From Burkholderiales bacterium (GTDB taxonomy: Bacteria; Pseudomonadota; Gammaproteobacteria; Burkholderiales; Nitrosomonadaceae), in the NCBI GenBank assembly GCA_024235755.1, contig JACKLV010000010.1:1-64000 (forward strand): a stretch of 64,000 nt of DNA, in the 5' to 3' direction. The notes under the pieces are model-generated. The model worked only from the letters and a program-made list of their open reading frames with translations, was not told the origin of the DNA and did no database searches. Both the position numbers and the translations under genes were made by a program. Shown one piece after another: positions 45,801 through 54,170 of this stretch; within the stretch, counting starts at the first letter, position 1, and every line of letters starts with the position of its first letter.

Positions 45801-46066
45801 TGCAGCGTATTTTGCGACACCGGTGCTTCCGTCATCTGGCGTAGGGCATCTTGATACGCGGCATCGGGCAGACCGGGGTTCAGTTTCACCAACGCTTCAC
45901 CCAGATAACGGGTCAAGACAACGTCCTTGTCCGACTGCCGTCCTAACGTGCTTTCAGCCCCGAACGTTTCGTTGTTGTACGCAAACACGCTGTCCCAACC
46001 AAGCTGTGTTTCAAGATAATCGGCGGTGGTTTGTTGTACCAGCGTATCTTCGTTCAGCGGACTCAT
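42833..46066 (-). CDS. hsdR: Type I restriction enzyme R subunit HsdR
   Basis: 1077 residues, full length. The N-terminal nuclease has the PD-ExK pattern RADIVGFVNGLPLLFIECKT (Asp149, Glu163, Lys165). The helicase/translocase follows with Walker A TQGSGKSYSMVFF, the DEAH box VITDEAHRTQYG, GFTGTPLF and later motifs such as QAIARANRVHEGK. It cuts unmodified DNA after ATP-driven translocation, in complex with HsdM and HsdS. It is the last gene of the operon, separated from hsdS by the vapBC pair and 8 bases behind vapC. GC content is higher than in hsdS and vapBC. Confidence 0.95.
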   Translation of the reverse strand: MSPLNEDTLVQQTTADYLETQLGWDSVFAYNNETFGAESTLGRQSDKDVVLTRYLGEALVKLNPGLPDAAYQDALRQMTEAPVSQNTLQINREHYERVKSGVLVQYRNNKGELEKKRLKVFDFETPENNHFLCVRELWVRGDIYRRRADIVGFVNGLPLLFIECKTLHKDIRHAFEKNLCDYKDTVPHLFHHNALIILANGVDAKIGSVSSRFEHFNDWKRLAEDEPGVVDMETLLKGVCNKRHFIDLFENFIVFDESKEKMVKIVARNHQYLGVNRAIDAVQHREERNGRLGVFWHTQGSGKSYSMVFFTRKIHRWLGSNFTFLICTDRDDLDGQIYKTYAGCGLVDNDRDPCRAGSGEHLQQLLNQHKAYVFTLVQKFNQDVNPDDPYSDRNDVIVITDEAHRTQYGRLSLNLRNALPNASYIGFTGTPLFKDDEITRRVFGEYISTYDFQRAVEDNATVPLYYDARGEKLGIATSELNERIAEKLEEIEINDIDGIDTATRLENELKRDYHLITAESRLQQIAEDFVTHYSTQWETGKAMLVCIDKVTCVRMHGLILEHWDKRIAVLEQQLETVDEQAAADLSRQIDWMRETRMAVVVSEEQGEVDKFRKWDLDITPHRRLIKEGFETDDGKRIDIETAFKKEDHPFRVAIVCAMWLTGFDVPSLSTLYLDKPLKAHTLMQAIARANRVHEGKNNGLIVDYCGILKNLRKALATFAGHQGSGMDGGGDIPPEIDPVRPEEELLADLEEAIDGVRAFLQAQDYRLEDVLEKTGFDRNRAIVDAKEAVNQNDETRKRFEIICREVFKKFKACLTIKDINHYRHAYDAINIIYKSLQEDVEKADISNIIRALHRIIEENIEPVASGTKPGIEEERQLYDISRINFERLKKEFERARAKNTIVHDLKTVIEKKLFRMMQQNPTRTDFQKHFEQIIEAYNQEKNRAMIEQTFEVMMRFAETLDEEDKRAAREGLDEESLALFDLLFKPDLSRKDIDRLKHVATGLYHTLHAQLAQIQDFAAKQSTRDEVKIFIKNYLWDDRTGLPESFQNNEIEEKADVVFAHVLIHAKNNRQAFEAYW

Positions 46067-46074
46067 CGGGATGG

Positions 46075-46470
46075 TCAGGCTAACTCAAACAAACCAAGTG
46101 TTGTAGCCTTTTTATCGAAGGTAATCACCGATTCACAGCCCTGACCTTTAGCGCAAAAAGCAATCAACAGATCGGCAAGGTCATGCTTGTTGGTTTGCGC
46201 GGCAACAACCCATTGCTGCAAAATCAAATGATGCTCAACTTTCAAAATGGACATGGATAACAGCGCATTGATTGAATCCACGATATCAGACCGGGGTATC
46301 TGGTAAACCGATTGCAATACCCAGATCAGTTCAACCACGACAATGAATGGCACGAACAATTTTTGTCTATCGGTCTCAGCCTTTTTGAAAATAGCATAAA
46401 CTTTTTCGGTCTGCACTTTGTCGTCACCAACCAGAAAACGCACCAGTATATTTGTATCGACTCCCTTCAT
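46075..46470 (-). CDS. vapC: PIN-domain toxin VapC
   Basis: Ribonuclease toxin of 131 residues. The acidic metal-binding set of PIN domains is complete: Asp5 (GVDTNILVRFL), Glu47 (VVVELIWVL), Asp97/Asp100 (KHDLADLLIAF) and Asp119 (VITFDKKA). The start overlaps the stop of vapB by 4 bases, as is normal for toxin-antitoxin pairs. It lies inside the hsd operon between hsdS and hsdR. VapC enzymes usually cleave tRNA or rRNA; the target here is unknown. Confidence 0.9.
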   Translation of the reverse strand: MKGVDTNILVRFLVGDDKVQTEKVYAIFKKAETDRQKLFVPFIVVVELIWVLQSVYQIPRSDIVDSINALLSMSILKVEHHLILQQWVVAAQTNKHDLADLLIAFCAKGQGCESVITFDKKATTLGLFELA

Positions 46471-46715
46471 TGAAAAGTATCTTTCACATGTTTTTTTATC
46501 GCATCATTCATGGCTTCGACACTGACGGCTTCTCTGCCGGGTTGGTACAGCTTGCAAAACACATCATCCACTTTTTTGGAAACCGGCCGGATAATCGCTT
46601 CACCCTGCTCGGTAACAACGATTTCAATTTTATCGCCCGCATGCAGATTTAACGATTCCCTGACTTCCTTCGGAATCGTCACCTGACCTTTTGATGTCAA
46701 TGTTGCCAACGTCAT
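46467..46715 (-). CDS. vapB: AbrB-type antitoxin VapB
   Basis: 82 residues. An N-terminal SpoVT/AbrB DNA-binding domain (ATLTSKGQVTIPKEVRESLNLHAGDKIEIVV) and a C-terminal tail that would wrap around VapC. AAGGAG lies 7 bases before the ATG. Overlaps vapC by 4 bases. It likely represses its own promoter through the palindrome just upstream. Confidence 0.92.
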   Translation of the reverse strand: MTLATLTSKGQVTIPKEVRESLNLHAGDKIEIVVTEQGEAIIRPVSKKVDDVFCKLYQPGREAVSVEAMNDAIKKHVKDTFQ

Positions 46716-46742
46716 GACTTTCTCCTTACTTTTTTGTTTGCC

Positions 46743-46777
46743 TTACCTAAGGTAATCCAACCCAGCGTGTCTGTCAA
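46743..46777 (-). promoter_or_regulatory. vapBC promoter with overlapping operator
   Basis: On the minus strand TTGACA (46777-46772) is followed after exactly 17 bases by TACCTT (46754-46749). The perfect palindrome TTACCT-A-AGGTAA (46743-46755) overlaps this -10 box. That is the expected layout for a self-repressed toxin-antitoxin promoter and implies that vapBC, and perhaps hsdR behind it, can be transcribed independently of hsdM/hsdS. Confidence 0.55.
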
Positions 46778-46794
46778 TGTGATTTAACATTGCT

Positions 46795-47955
46795 TCAAAC
46801 GACTATTTCTCCGTTCATGAGTTTGGGGAGGAGTATATCCCTTGCCTGTACAAGGCGCTGAACAGACACTATCAAAGTATCGATTTGTTTAAGAGTTGGC
46901 TCAACAAAATCTGTAAATTCTTCAATAAGCGTCTTTGGCGGAATAACAAATGGAATTACTTTAAATGTGTCTTTAATTATTGCGTCAAATACTGCGCCAA
47001 CCGCTCGACTCTTTACCTGCTGGATTCCTGCTTGCATCGCAAAATAAAGATAGAACTGATTTATGCTGTCTTTACCAACAAGCGCATAACAAGATTGGTT
47101 CATTGCCATTGGTTGTTGCGCCAAGTTTAATTTGCCAACTGTGCCTCGTGCAGTTATGAACAACGTGTTTTTTGGATATAACTTGCTCGCACATTTAGCT
47201 AAGCCAAGCTTCGTAATCGTCTTTTCAGTATTTGAAACATAAACGGTATTGGTAGCGTCTTTTGGCGTAAAAAAACCTATATCACCATCCCAATAATCTG
47301 CAACAGAGGTTTTTGGTGTACCTCCGCTTAAAATCTCAATAACCTTGTTTGCAGTTTCTTTCTTCCACCCCTCCGGTACGCCATCAACAATCTTGACATG
47401 CTCATGGCCGGGGAAGCGGAAACGGACAAACCATTCCTTGTAGAGTTGCCGTGCGGATTCTTCCAGTAACGCAATCCGGCGTTTGTTGTTTTCGATGAGA
47501 TCGTCGTATTTAGAAATCAAATCGTCAATTCTTACCTGAACATCATATGCAGGAACATCAAACTTTATTACTTTCAAGTTTTTCTGAGATAGCTTAGGTT
47601 GTGCAGCTCCTGTGACATACCCAGATATATTCTTTGAATTTATTAAACAATTTATAAAATTATTAGTGCTGACGCCATCTTTAGCTTTAACTATGTGTGC
47701 ATGGTTATTGACCCAAAACTGTCCTCTAACAATTTGAGCTATCGGTTCATTTCTTGTAACAAGATTTGCTCCGTCTTCAGCTATAAGTACATATTCTCCA
47801 TCAAAAAGATAATCATCTATGTGATCTATTACACCTTGAGCACCATAATAGCGATATTCCCCTTGTCTCTTTTCTCGTTCCATGCCACTAAGAGGTACAC
47901 GAATATGATCATAAAAATCGACCAATTCTTGAAACTCGGTTTCCCTCAACGTCAT
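46795..47955 (-). CDS. hsdS: Type I restriction enzyme specificity subunit HsdS
   Basis: 386 residues with the usual two target-recognition domains: TRD1 about residues 1-145, TRD2 about 190-340. They are joined by the central helix IENNKRRIALLEESARQLYKEWFVRFRFPG and closed by a matching C-terminal helix ending ARDILLPKLMNGEI. These decide the bipartite DNA target; the target cannot be predicted here. I chose ATG 47955 because it lies 4 bases behind the hsdM stop; a longer frame to 47979 overlaps hsdM. Both TRDs are markedly richer in A+T than the central helix and the neighbouring hsd genes, a sign of domain exchange. Confidence 0.93.
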   Translation of the reverse strand: MTLRETEFQELVDFYDHIRVPLSGMEREKRQGEYRYYGAQGVIDHIDDYLFDGEYVLIAEDGANLVTRNEPIAQIVRGQFWVNNHAHIVKAKDGVSTNNFINCLINSKNISGYVTGAAQPKLSQKNLKVIKFDVPAYDVQVRIDDLISKYDDLIENNKRRIALLEESARQLYKEWFVRFRFPGHEHVKIVDGVPEGWKKETANKVIEILSGGTPKTSVADYWDGDIGFFTPKDATNTVYVSNTEKTITKLGLAKCASKLYPKNTLFITARGTVGKLNLAQQPMAMNQSCYALVGKDSINQFYLYFAMQAGIQQVKSRAVGAVFDAIIKDTFKVIPFVIPPKTLIEEFTDFVEPTLKQIDTLIVSVQRLVQARDILLPKLMNGEIVV

Positions 47956-47959
47956 ATCA

Positions 47960-49969
47960 TCACACCCCCAACTCCTCAAAATTCTTCTGAATCCGTTCAG
48001 CCAGCATCACGGCTTCTTCATTGAGTCCTTTCAGTTCGATATGAATATCGCGCAGCGTTTCTTCAAAGTCAAAATCTTCGTCTTCCGGTTCGGGTGCGAC
48101 GCCGACATAACGCCCCGGCGTGAGGCTCCAGTCGTTGGCCTTGATTTCGTCGATACTCACGAGCTTGACCAGCCCTTCGACATCGCGCAACTGTGCTTCG
48201 GGGAAACGTTCCTGCAGCCAGTGCGCTTGCTTGAAGGTATAGCGCACCTGCTTGAGCTGTTCGACTGCTTGTTTGCGCAAGTCGTCGAGTGCGTTGAGCA
48301 GCCGGTTCAGACCGCGTTCATTGCTGTCCTTGGCATATTTCTCGGCGAATTTATACAGCTGGTCGATTTGTTTCAGTAAATCGCGGCTGGTTTCTGCCAG
48401 CGGTTCCAGGTCTTTGGCGGCCTGCAATAATCCGGCGTTATCACGCGGCGCTTTAGCCCAGACATTGGATTGACCGGTTATGCTGTTGTCAAACGCTTTG
48501 CGGTCGGTTTTGAACAGGTCGATGGCCTGACGGGTTTGTTCGTCAATAGTGTCTAGTTTGCCAGTCAAGTCTTCCAGCGCATTGACAAAATTTTCGATGG
48601 GTGCGAGGGTTTCGGTTGCATCATTGAGCGTGGCTTGCAGATAGCGTTCAACCCGTGCGAGAAAGCGCTGCTGCTCACCGCGATGCAGCAAGATGATCGC
48701 GGTGAGATTGACGAGTTGCTCGGGTGAGAAGTCATAAATCTTGCGCGTGACCTTGCGGAAAACATTGCGTGCATCGAGCATCAGCACTTTGTTCTTCAGT
48801 TGCGCGGGTTTGTTGCGGTTGAAAAACCACAGTTCGCACGGCACCGAACGCGTATAAAAAAAGTTTGAACGGATCGCAATCATGACATCGACAGCGCCGG
48901 ATTCCACCAGCTTGCGCCGCACCTCAGCTTCCTGACCGCCCGCGCTTGAAGCCTGAGACGACATGACAAACCCGGCGCGCCCGGTTGGATTCAGGTAGCT
49001 GTAGAAGTACGAAATCCACAGATAGTTGCCATTGGAAACAGCGCCTTTCTTGTTGACGCTCGGCAGGCCGAACGGCAGGCGCAGATCGTTTTTGATTTTC
49101 TCGGCATCGACATCGTCGACGTTGAACGGCGGGTTGGCCATGACGAAGTCAGCCTTGCCACACAGGTTATGATGGTCTTCGTAGTAGGTGATGCCTTTCT
49201 GGATTTTGCCTTCCAGGCCGTGTACCGCCAGATTCATTTTGGCGAGGCGAATGGTGGTCGGGTTTTTCTCCTGGCCGTAAAAGGTGGCGACTTCCTGCGG
49301 GTTTTTGTGCAGCTTCTCGATAAAATGCGCGCTTTGCACGAACATGCCGCCCGATCCGCAGGCGGGATCGATAACCGCGCCATGATCCGGTTCGATGACA
49401 TTAACGATCATCTGCACGATGGATACCGGGGTAAAAAACTCGCCGCCGTCATGCGCGCTCTGGTTGGCGAACTGGGTCAGGAAATATTCGTAAATGCGCC
49501 CGAAGATATCGCCGGTTGCTTTTTTCAACACCGGATCGTTGAACGTGCGCAGCAGGCTGCCAAGCACGTCATTATCCAGTTCCTGATACTCGCTTTTGGG
49601 CAGGATGCCTTTCAGCGTATCGTAATCGGCTTCGATCGCTTCCATCGCGTGAATCACCGCCTGCGCCCGGTCGTCGCTGTCCTTGAGATTCACCAGAAAA
49701 TCAAACTGTGCTTCTGGCTTGAGATAGATCGCGCTTTTGCTGGAAAAGTCTTCCTTCGTCAAAGGCCGCGTCTGCCCGCCACGGCTCGGCAACGCGGCTT
49801 CGATTTCCGGTTTGACTTGCAGATAGCGGCTGTACGCATGCCGCAGAAAAATCAGCCCCATCACCGGCAGAAAATATTCGTTGCTGGCGTAATTGCTGTT
49901 GGCGCGCAGATTGTCCGCGCCGCTCCATAACCGCTTCTCGATGGTTTCAATGTTTTCCAGTTGCGCCAT
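47960..49969 (-). CDS. hsdM: Type I restriction enzyme modification subunit HsdM
   Basis: N6-adenine methyltransferase, 669 residues. The N-terminal HsdM domain (IEKRLWSGADNLRANSNYASNEYFLPVMGLIFLRHA), AdoMet motif DPACGSGGMFV, catalytic ANPPF and GEFFTPVSIVQMIV are all visible. It is longer than the usual roughly 500 residues because of an extended helical, coiled-coil-like C-terminal part. First gene of the operon, with an AAGGAA site 9 bases before the ATG. Confidence 0.95.
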   Translation of the reverse strand: MAQLENIETIEKRLWSGADNLRANSNYASNEYFLPVMGLIFLRHAYSRYLQVKPEIEAALPSRGGQTRPLTKEDFSSKSAIYLKPEAQFDFLVNLKDSDDRAQAVIHAMEAIEADYDTLKGILPKSEYQELDNDVLGSLLRTFNDPVLKKATGDIFGRIYEYFLTQFANQSAHDGGEFFTPVSIVQMIVNVIEPDHGAVIDPACGSGGMFVQSAHFIEKLHKNPQEVATFYGQEKNPTTIRLAKMNLAVHGLEGKIQKGITYYEDHHNLCGKADFVMANPPFNVDDVDAEKIKNDLRLPFGLPSVNKKGAVSNGNYLWISYFYSYLNPTGRAGFVMSSQASSAGGQEAEVRRKLVESGAVDVMIAIRSNFFYTRSVPCELWFFNRNKPAQLKNKVLMLDARNVFRKVTRKIYDFSPEQLVNLTAIILLHRGEQQRFLARVERYLQATLNDATETLAPIENFVNALEDLTGKLDTIDEQTRQAIDLFKTDRKAFDNSITGQSNVWAKAPRDNAGLLQAAKDLEPLAETSRDLLKQIDQLYKFAEKYAKDSNERGLNRLLNALDDLRKQAVEQLKQVRYTFKQAHWLQERFPEAQLRDVEGLVKLVSIDEIKANDWSLTPGRYVGVAPEPEDEDFDFEETLRDIHIELKGLNEEAVMLAERIQKNFEELGV

Positions 49970-50089
49970 TCGGCGGGATTCCTTTATTTTTATTGGGGAT
50001 AAAGTGTAAAACGATTATCTTCGCACGTCAGTAACTGCATCCGTCTGCTCCGGTTGCCAAACCGGGATTTCCAGATATCATGCGTTCAG

Positions 50090-50824
50090 TCAGGCTTCTT
50101 TACCAACCGCCGACTGCCCGGAGGGTTGTCCGTAGAGTTGCGAGGCGGGTCTGTACATCAGCCAGGATGCCAGCACGTATTTGTCATTCGAGATCGGAAT
50201 GTGGCCGCGGTGAGTATGAGTAAAGGTGCATGGCGCCAGTATCAGACTGCCCTGCACCGGTTTTATTTTTACCTGCTGATAGAAAAATTCGGTTTCGCCC
50301 CCTTCACTGACATCATTGAGATAAATCAGCCATAACAGAACCCGCCGCAACGAGCGCTGGCTGGCGTCCGTGGGGTGCGGATAATGTTCCGAATGCCAGT
50401 GATGGTAACCGCCCCGTCCCTGCGTGTAGTGCTGGAAATTGATCCCGTCCAGCTGGTACATTGAATTAATCAATCCGGCCAGCAGTGAATCGTCAATTTT
50501 ATTCAGATCGTCGTGCAGTATCGGCCGGGTTTTACGGGTTTGCGGATCGATGATGCCGGGTGAAACGGCGCCCGTTAACAAGAACGGAAACAAACGCGTG
50601 TATTGCACCATGGCATTGACAATAGCCTGTTCGATGGCCTGGCACTCCTGCTGCCATCCGGGTTGCGCGGTGATATAAAGATCCATGCTGTCTTTTTTGG
50701 CTTTATCGACCCCCGCGCCGGTGCGGCCAAGCTGTTTTTGCGGATCTTGCTCAAATTTGGCGATCAGTTGCTGGCAATATTGCGGAGAAAGCGTGTGTTT
50801 AAATTCCTTGATGAAGTTTTCCAT
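50090..50824 (-). CDS. 2-oxoglutarate/Fe(II)-dependent oxygenase
   Basis: 244 residues of the prolyl-4-hydroxylase-like fold. The iron ligands appear as His144-Ser-Glu146 (YHHWHSEHYP) and a distal His in FTHTHRGHIP (His203 or His205), with the DKYVLASWLMYR strand holding the co-substrate-binding Arg/Lys. Glu instead of the usual Asp in the first motif is acceptable for the family. Such enzymes hydroxylate proteins or small molecules; the substrate is not evident. Divergent from the histidine kinase gene. Confidence 0.85.
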   Translation of the reverse strand: MENFIKEFKHTLSPQYCQQLIAKFEQDPQKQLGRTGAGVDKAKKDSMDLYITAQPGWQQECQAIEQAIVNAMVQYTRLFPFLLTGAVSPGIIDPQTRKTRPILHDDLNKIDDSLLAGLINSMYQLDGINFQHYTQGRGGYHHWHSEHYPHPTDASQRSLRRVLLWLIYLNDVSEGGETEFFYQQVKIKPVQGSLILAPCTFTHTHRGHIPISNDKYVLASWLMYRPASQLYGQPSGQSAVGKEA

Positions 50825-50965
50825 CGTCTGTCTTCGTATTGAACCTATTGATATATGACATTATTTTAACAGCCTGTTCGGATAATATAATATACAATGA
50901 GTCATTCATATCCTGAAACTTAATGGAAGGATATTGCCGAAAAACTTCACTGCACGTGTACTGTT

Positions 50966-52876
50966 ATGCTGAAAAAAGCCCATTTTAACCCTTCGGATTT
51001 CGATTCGCCGGCATCGTATAAAAAACGGCTGCATTTGCTGGGTAAAATTGCGGGAATCGGAGACTGGTCGCTGACGTTTGCGACCAACAGCGTGATCTGG
51101 TCGGATTACCTGTATGAATTTTATGAATTGGAGAGAAATTTCGATTGTTCAGCGCTTTTTCAAAACACCGGTTTTTACAGCGATGCCGAGAAAAGCAAAA
51201 TGCATGCGCTCATGGAACGGGTGCAGACGACACACACCGAATACACCGAAACATTTAAGATTGTGATGCGCGATGGCCGGATCAAATGGCATACCACCAC
51301 GCTTTATCCCGAACTGGACGCGCAGGGTAATCTTTCCGGTCTGTACGGCATTTTGCACAATATCACTGCGCAAAAGCAGTTGGAACAAAATAACAGTAAA
51401 GAACATTTTTTGTACAAGCACGTGTTGGACCGGCTGCCCGCTGAATTGATTGTGTTCAATCAACAGGGACAGCATATTTATACCAATCATGCCGCAATCA
51501 ACCGCAGAAAAACCCGCAGTCAGTTGAGCGACAATCATCGGAAATTACACAACGATCTTGAATCCTGGATTCCCGCTGCTGCTGCAAGCGGCAAGGATGT
51601 AATCAAAGAATGCATCGCTAACAAACGTCCGGTGACGGTTGAAGAAATAGCGCCCGGCCCGGATGGAACGGAACAAACGCATTTGATTACGCTTTATCCG
51701 CTTCTGAATGAAAACGGCGATACGGAGTATCTGGTCGGCCACGGCATGGATATTACCGCCAAAAAGCAAAATGAACTCGAGTTGCAGCGCATGGCCTATG
51801 TTGCTGAAAAAACCAACGGCATTGTGATGGTAACCGATCCCGACAGAAAAATTATCTGGATCAATCATAGCTTTGAACGCATTCTGGGGTACCGTTCCGA
51901 AGAAGTCATCGGGCGCAATCCCGCCAGTTTTCTGCAGGGTCCTGAAACTTCCACCGAAACAATACAAGAAATTGCTCGCTCGCTACAAACCACGGGTACA
52001 TTTTCGGGCGAAATTCTGAATTACACCAAAAACGGCGAAAAGATCTGGCTTTATCTGAATATCGCCGCCGTCTATGACGACTCGGGCAAATTAATCAATT
52101 ACGTCGCTGTTGAAAATGACATTACCCTGATCAAAAAAGCAGAGCAACGGCTGCAAATGGCCATGGAAAAAGAGCGCGAATTGAACCGCTTTAAAACGCA
52201 GTTTGTCAATCTGGCATCGCATCAGTTCCGCACGCCGCTCGCTACCATCCGTTCCAGCATCGACCTGCTGGATCTCAAAATGGAATCGGCAGATCCCACT
52301 CTCGCACCCTACTTTGTCGATTACTTTCAGAAGCACAAGGCAATCATGACTGAAGAGACCGTCCGCATGACGGAACTCATGGAAAATATTCTGGATATCG
52401 GACGGATGGACGAAGGCAGGATAGAGCTTTCCAAGAAAAAACAACATTTCAAGCAGTTTATGGATGCTTTCGTCCAGTCGAATGTTGAGCCCGGCGGACA
52501 GCACAGGAGGCTCAACTATCAGTTCAAGGCGCCGGACAAAGTCATCGACATCGATGAAATTCTGTTGCGGAATGTTTTACGCAATGTGGTGTCCAATGCT
52601 TTTAAATACTCTGAAGGCAAGCCGCCCCCCGAACTGACTGTTATGCTCCATGAAAACACGTACCAAATAACGATAAAAGATCACGGCATAGGCATTCCGG
52701 AAAAAGATCAGCCGTTCTTATTTCAGTCGTTTTTCCGGGCTTCGAATGCAAGAATTTTTCCCGGCACCGGCCTCGGTCTGATGATTGCCAAACGATTGAT
52801 TTTACTGCATGGTGGGGACATCAACTGTGAGAGCGAAGTGGGTAAAGGCTGTACGGTAACCATTCAATGCACATGA
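50966..52876 (+). CDS. PAS-domain sensor histidine kinase
   Basis: 636 residues, no membrane helices. Three PAS-type domains in series (about 25-135, 150-270, 275-395; the third with WINHSFERILGYRSEEVIGRNPA is the clearest, flavin-type in style but without an obvious Cys), then HisKA with phosphoacceptor His419 (NLASHQFRTPLATIRSS) and a HATPase domain (NVVSNAFKYS, DHGIGIPEKD, GTGLGLMIAKRL). Cytoplasmic sensing of redox, light or a small ligand is likely. The response regulator follows after 10 bases, an evident pair. Confidence 0.93.
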   Translation: MLKKAHFNPSDFDSPASYKKRLHLLGKIAGIGDWSLTFATNSVIWSDYLYEFYELERNFDCSALFQNTGFYSDAEKSKMHALMERVQTTHTEYTETFKIVMRDGRIKWHTTTLYPELDAQGNLSGLYGILHNITAQKQLEQNNSKEHFLYKHVLDRLPAELIVFNQQGQHIYTNHAAINRRKTRSQLSDNHRKLHNDLESWIPAAAASGKDVIKECIANKRPVTVEEIAPGPDGTEQTHLITLYPLLNENGDTEYLVGHGMDITAKKQNELELQRMAYVAEKTNGIVMVTDPDRKIIWINHSFERILGYRSEEVIGRNPASFLQGPETSTETIQEIARSLQTTGTFSGEILNYTKNGEKIWLYLNIAAVYDDSGKLINYVAVENDITLIKKAEQRLQMAMEKERELNRFKTQFVNLASHQFRTPLATIRSSIDLLDLKMESADPTLAPYFVDYFQKHKAIMTEETVRMTELMENILDIGRMDEGRIELSKKKQHFKQFMDAFVQSNVEPGGQHRRLNYQFKAPDKVIDIDEILLRNVLRNVVSNAFKYSEGKPPPELTVMLHENTYQITIKDHGIGIPEKDQPFLFQSFFRASNARIFPGTGLGLMIAKRLILLHGGDINCESEVGKGCTVTIQCT

Positions 52877-52886
52877 AAACGAATCC

Positions 52887-53561
52887 ATGAACGATATCCT
52901 GATTCTGGTAATAGAAGACGAAGAAGCGCTGCGTGAAAACATTCTGGAAATTATTGCACACTACGGCTTTCGCACCGTCAGCGCTGCCAGCGGTGAAGAA
53001 GGCGTTAAAATGGCCTTGCAGTCTGCGCCGGATATTATCGTATGCGATATCATGCTGCCGGGAATAGACGGCTACGATGTGTATAGCCAAATAAAACAGT
53101 CAACCCGATTAATCACCACCGCCTTCATCTTCCTGACTGCAAAATCAACGCGCGCCGATACACGCGCCGGAATGGACATGGGCGCGGACGACTATCTCAC
53201 CAAGCCGTTTACCAAAGAAGAGCTGATCAACAGCATACAAGCACGGGCAGAGAAGCTGATCCAAATGCGTTCACGCCAGACAAAACAGGATGCGCTGACT
53301 GAACCGGGGGTTGAAAAAATAGCCCAGCTGACCAAAGCGGAACGCAAAGTGCTTTTCAACATATCCGAGGGATTCACAACACCGCAGATTGCCCAGAAAC
53401 TTTTCGTCAGCAAAAAAACCATTGAAAACCACCGCGTCAATATTTCGCGCAAACTCGATCTCAGCGGACCCAACAGTCTGATCAATTTCGCACTGCGCCT
53501 GAGAGTCCGGCATTCAAGCTTGCTTTTGCAAGAAAATCTGACTGCGGACACTTTGAGCTGA
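52887..53561 (+). CDS. Response regulator with LuxR-type DNA-binding domain
   Basis: 224 residues. The receiver has the acidic pair Glu10-Asp11 (VIEDEEAL), phosphoacceptor Asp54 (IIVCDIMLPGIDGY), the T/S of LTAKS and the Lys of TKPFTKEE. A linker leads to a LuxR HTH (LTKAERKVLFNISEGFTTPQIAQKLFVSKKTIENHRVNISRKLDL). Most likely phosphorylated by the preceding PAS kinase. The receiver is more OmpR-like than the NarL-type receivers at 27.6-29.3 kb, so it is not a close relative of those. Confidence 0.93.
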   Translation: MNDILILVIEDEEALRENILEIIAHYGFRTVSAASGEEGVKMALQSAPDIIVCDIMLPGIDGYDVYSQIKQSTRLITTAFIFLTAKSTRADTRAGMDMGADDYLTKPFTKEELINSIQARAEKLIQMRSRQTKQDALTEPGVEKIAQLTKAERKVLFNISEGFTTPQIAQKLFVSKKTIENHRVNISRKLDLSGPNSLINFALRLRVRHSSLLLQENLTADTLS

Positions 53562-53628
53562 TTTTCCGTTTTTTTGTTCGGTATTTTGTTGTTATCTGTT
53601 GAACCGGAAAAACTGGATGCCTGTTTTT

Positions 53629-54153
53629 TCAGGGATGGCGGCTTAATAAACTCAATATTCCGTTTAACGCCTTAATCACCGACTGCCGCCGGACAGACTC
53701 CCGGTCGCCGCTAAAATGGCACGTTTCACTGGTCAAAGCGCCATCTTTCAGCATCCATGCAAAACAAACGGTGCCGACCGGTTTAGTTTTGCTGCCACCT
53801 GCAGGTCCTGCAATTCCGGTTATTGCAACACTCACGTGAGCATGACTGTTTTTCTGCGCACCAAGCGCCATGCTTCGTGCGGCTTCTTCTGAAACGGCGC
53901 CGTACTTTTCGAGTATGGCCAAGCTGACATTCAGTAACTCATTTTTGGCGTCATTGCTGTAGGTTATAAACCCGCGTTCATACCAGGCAGAGCTTCCGGC
54001 TATTGCCGTAACGGCCTGACCAAGCCAGCCACCGGTGCATGATTCCGCGCTGACCAGAAGCAAATCTTTTTGCCGGAGACATTTACCGACCCTGGCTGCC
54101 AACTGCGTAATAGCATTTTCATCATCACTGGATTGCGCGCTGATAACGCCCAT
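53629..54153 (-). CDS. pncC: Nicotinamide-nucleotide amidase (CinA C-terminal family)
   Basis: 174 residues, the stand-alone CinA C-terminal domain, which deamidates NMN to nicotinate mononucleotide. Motifs: LLLVSAESCTGGWLGQAVTAIAGSSAWYERGFITYSN and VSVAITGIAGPAGGSKTKPVGTVCFA. It is the last gene of the rib/thiL operon, 17 bases after pgpA. Confidence 0.92.
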   Translation of the reverse strand: MGVISAQSSDDENAITQLAARVGKCLRQKDLLLVSAESCTGGWLGQAVTAIAGSSAWYERGFITYSNDAKNELLNVSLAILEKYGAVSEEAARSMALGAQKNSHAHVSVAITGIAGPAGGSKTKPVGTVCFAWMLKDGALTSETCHFSGDRESVRRQSVIKALNGILSLLSRHP

Positions 54154-54170
54154 GCTTCAACCAATATTCC

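Noticed and set aside
49169..49930. 253-codon open frame antisense to hsdM
   Set aside because: It is a mirror of the G+C-rich hsdM codons, lacks a ribosome site and shows no family motif. The same holds for the 233-codon frame antisense to hsdR at 44123-44824.
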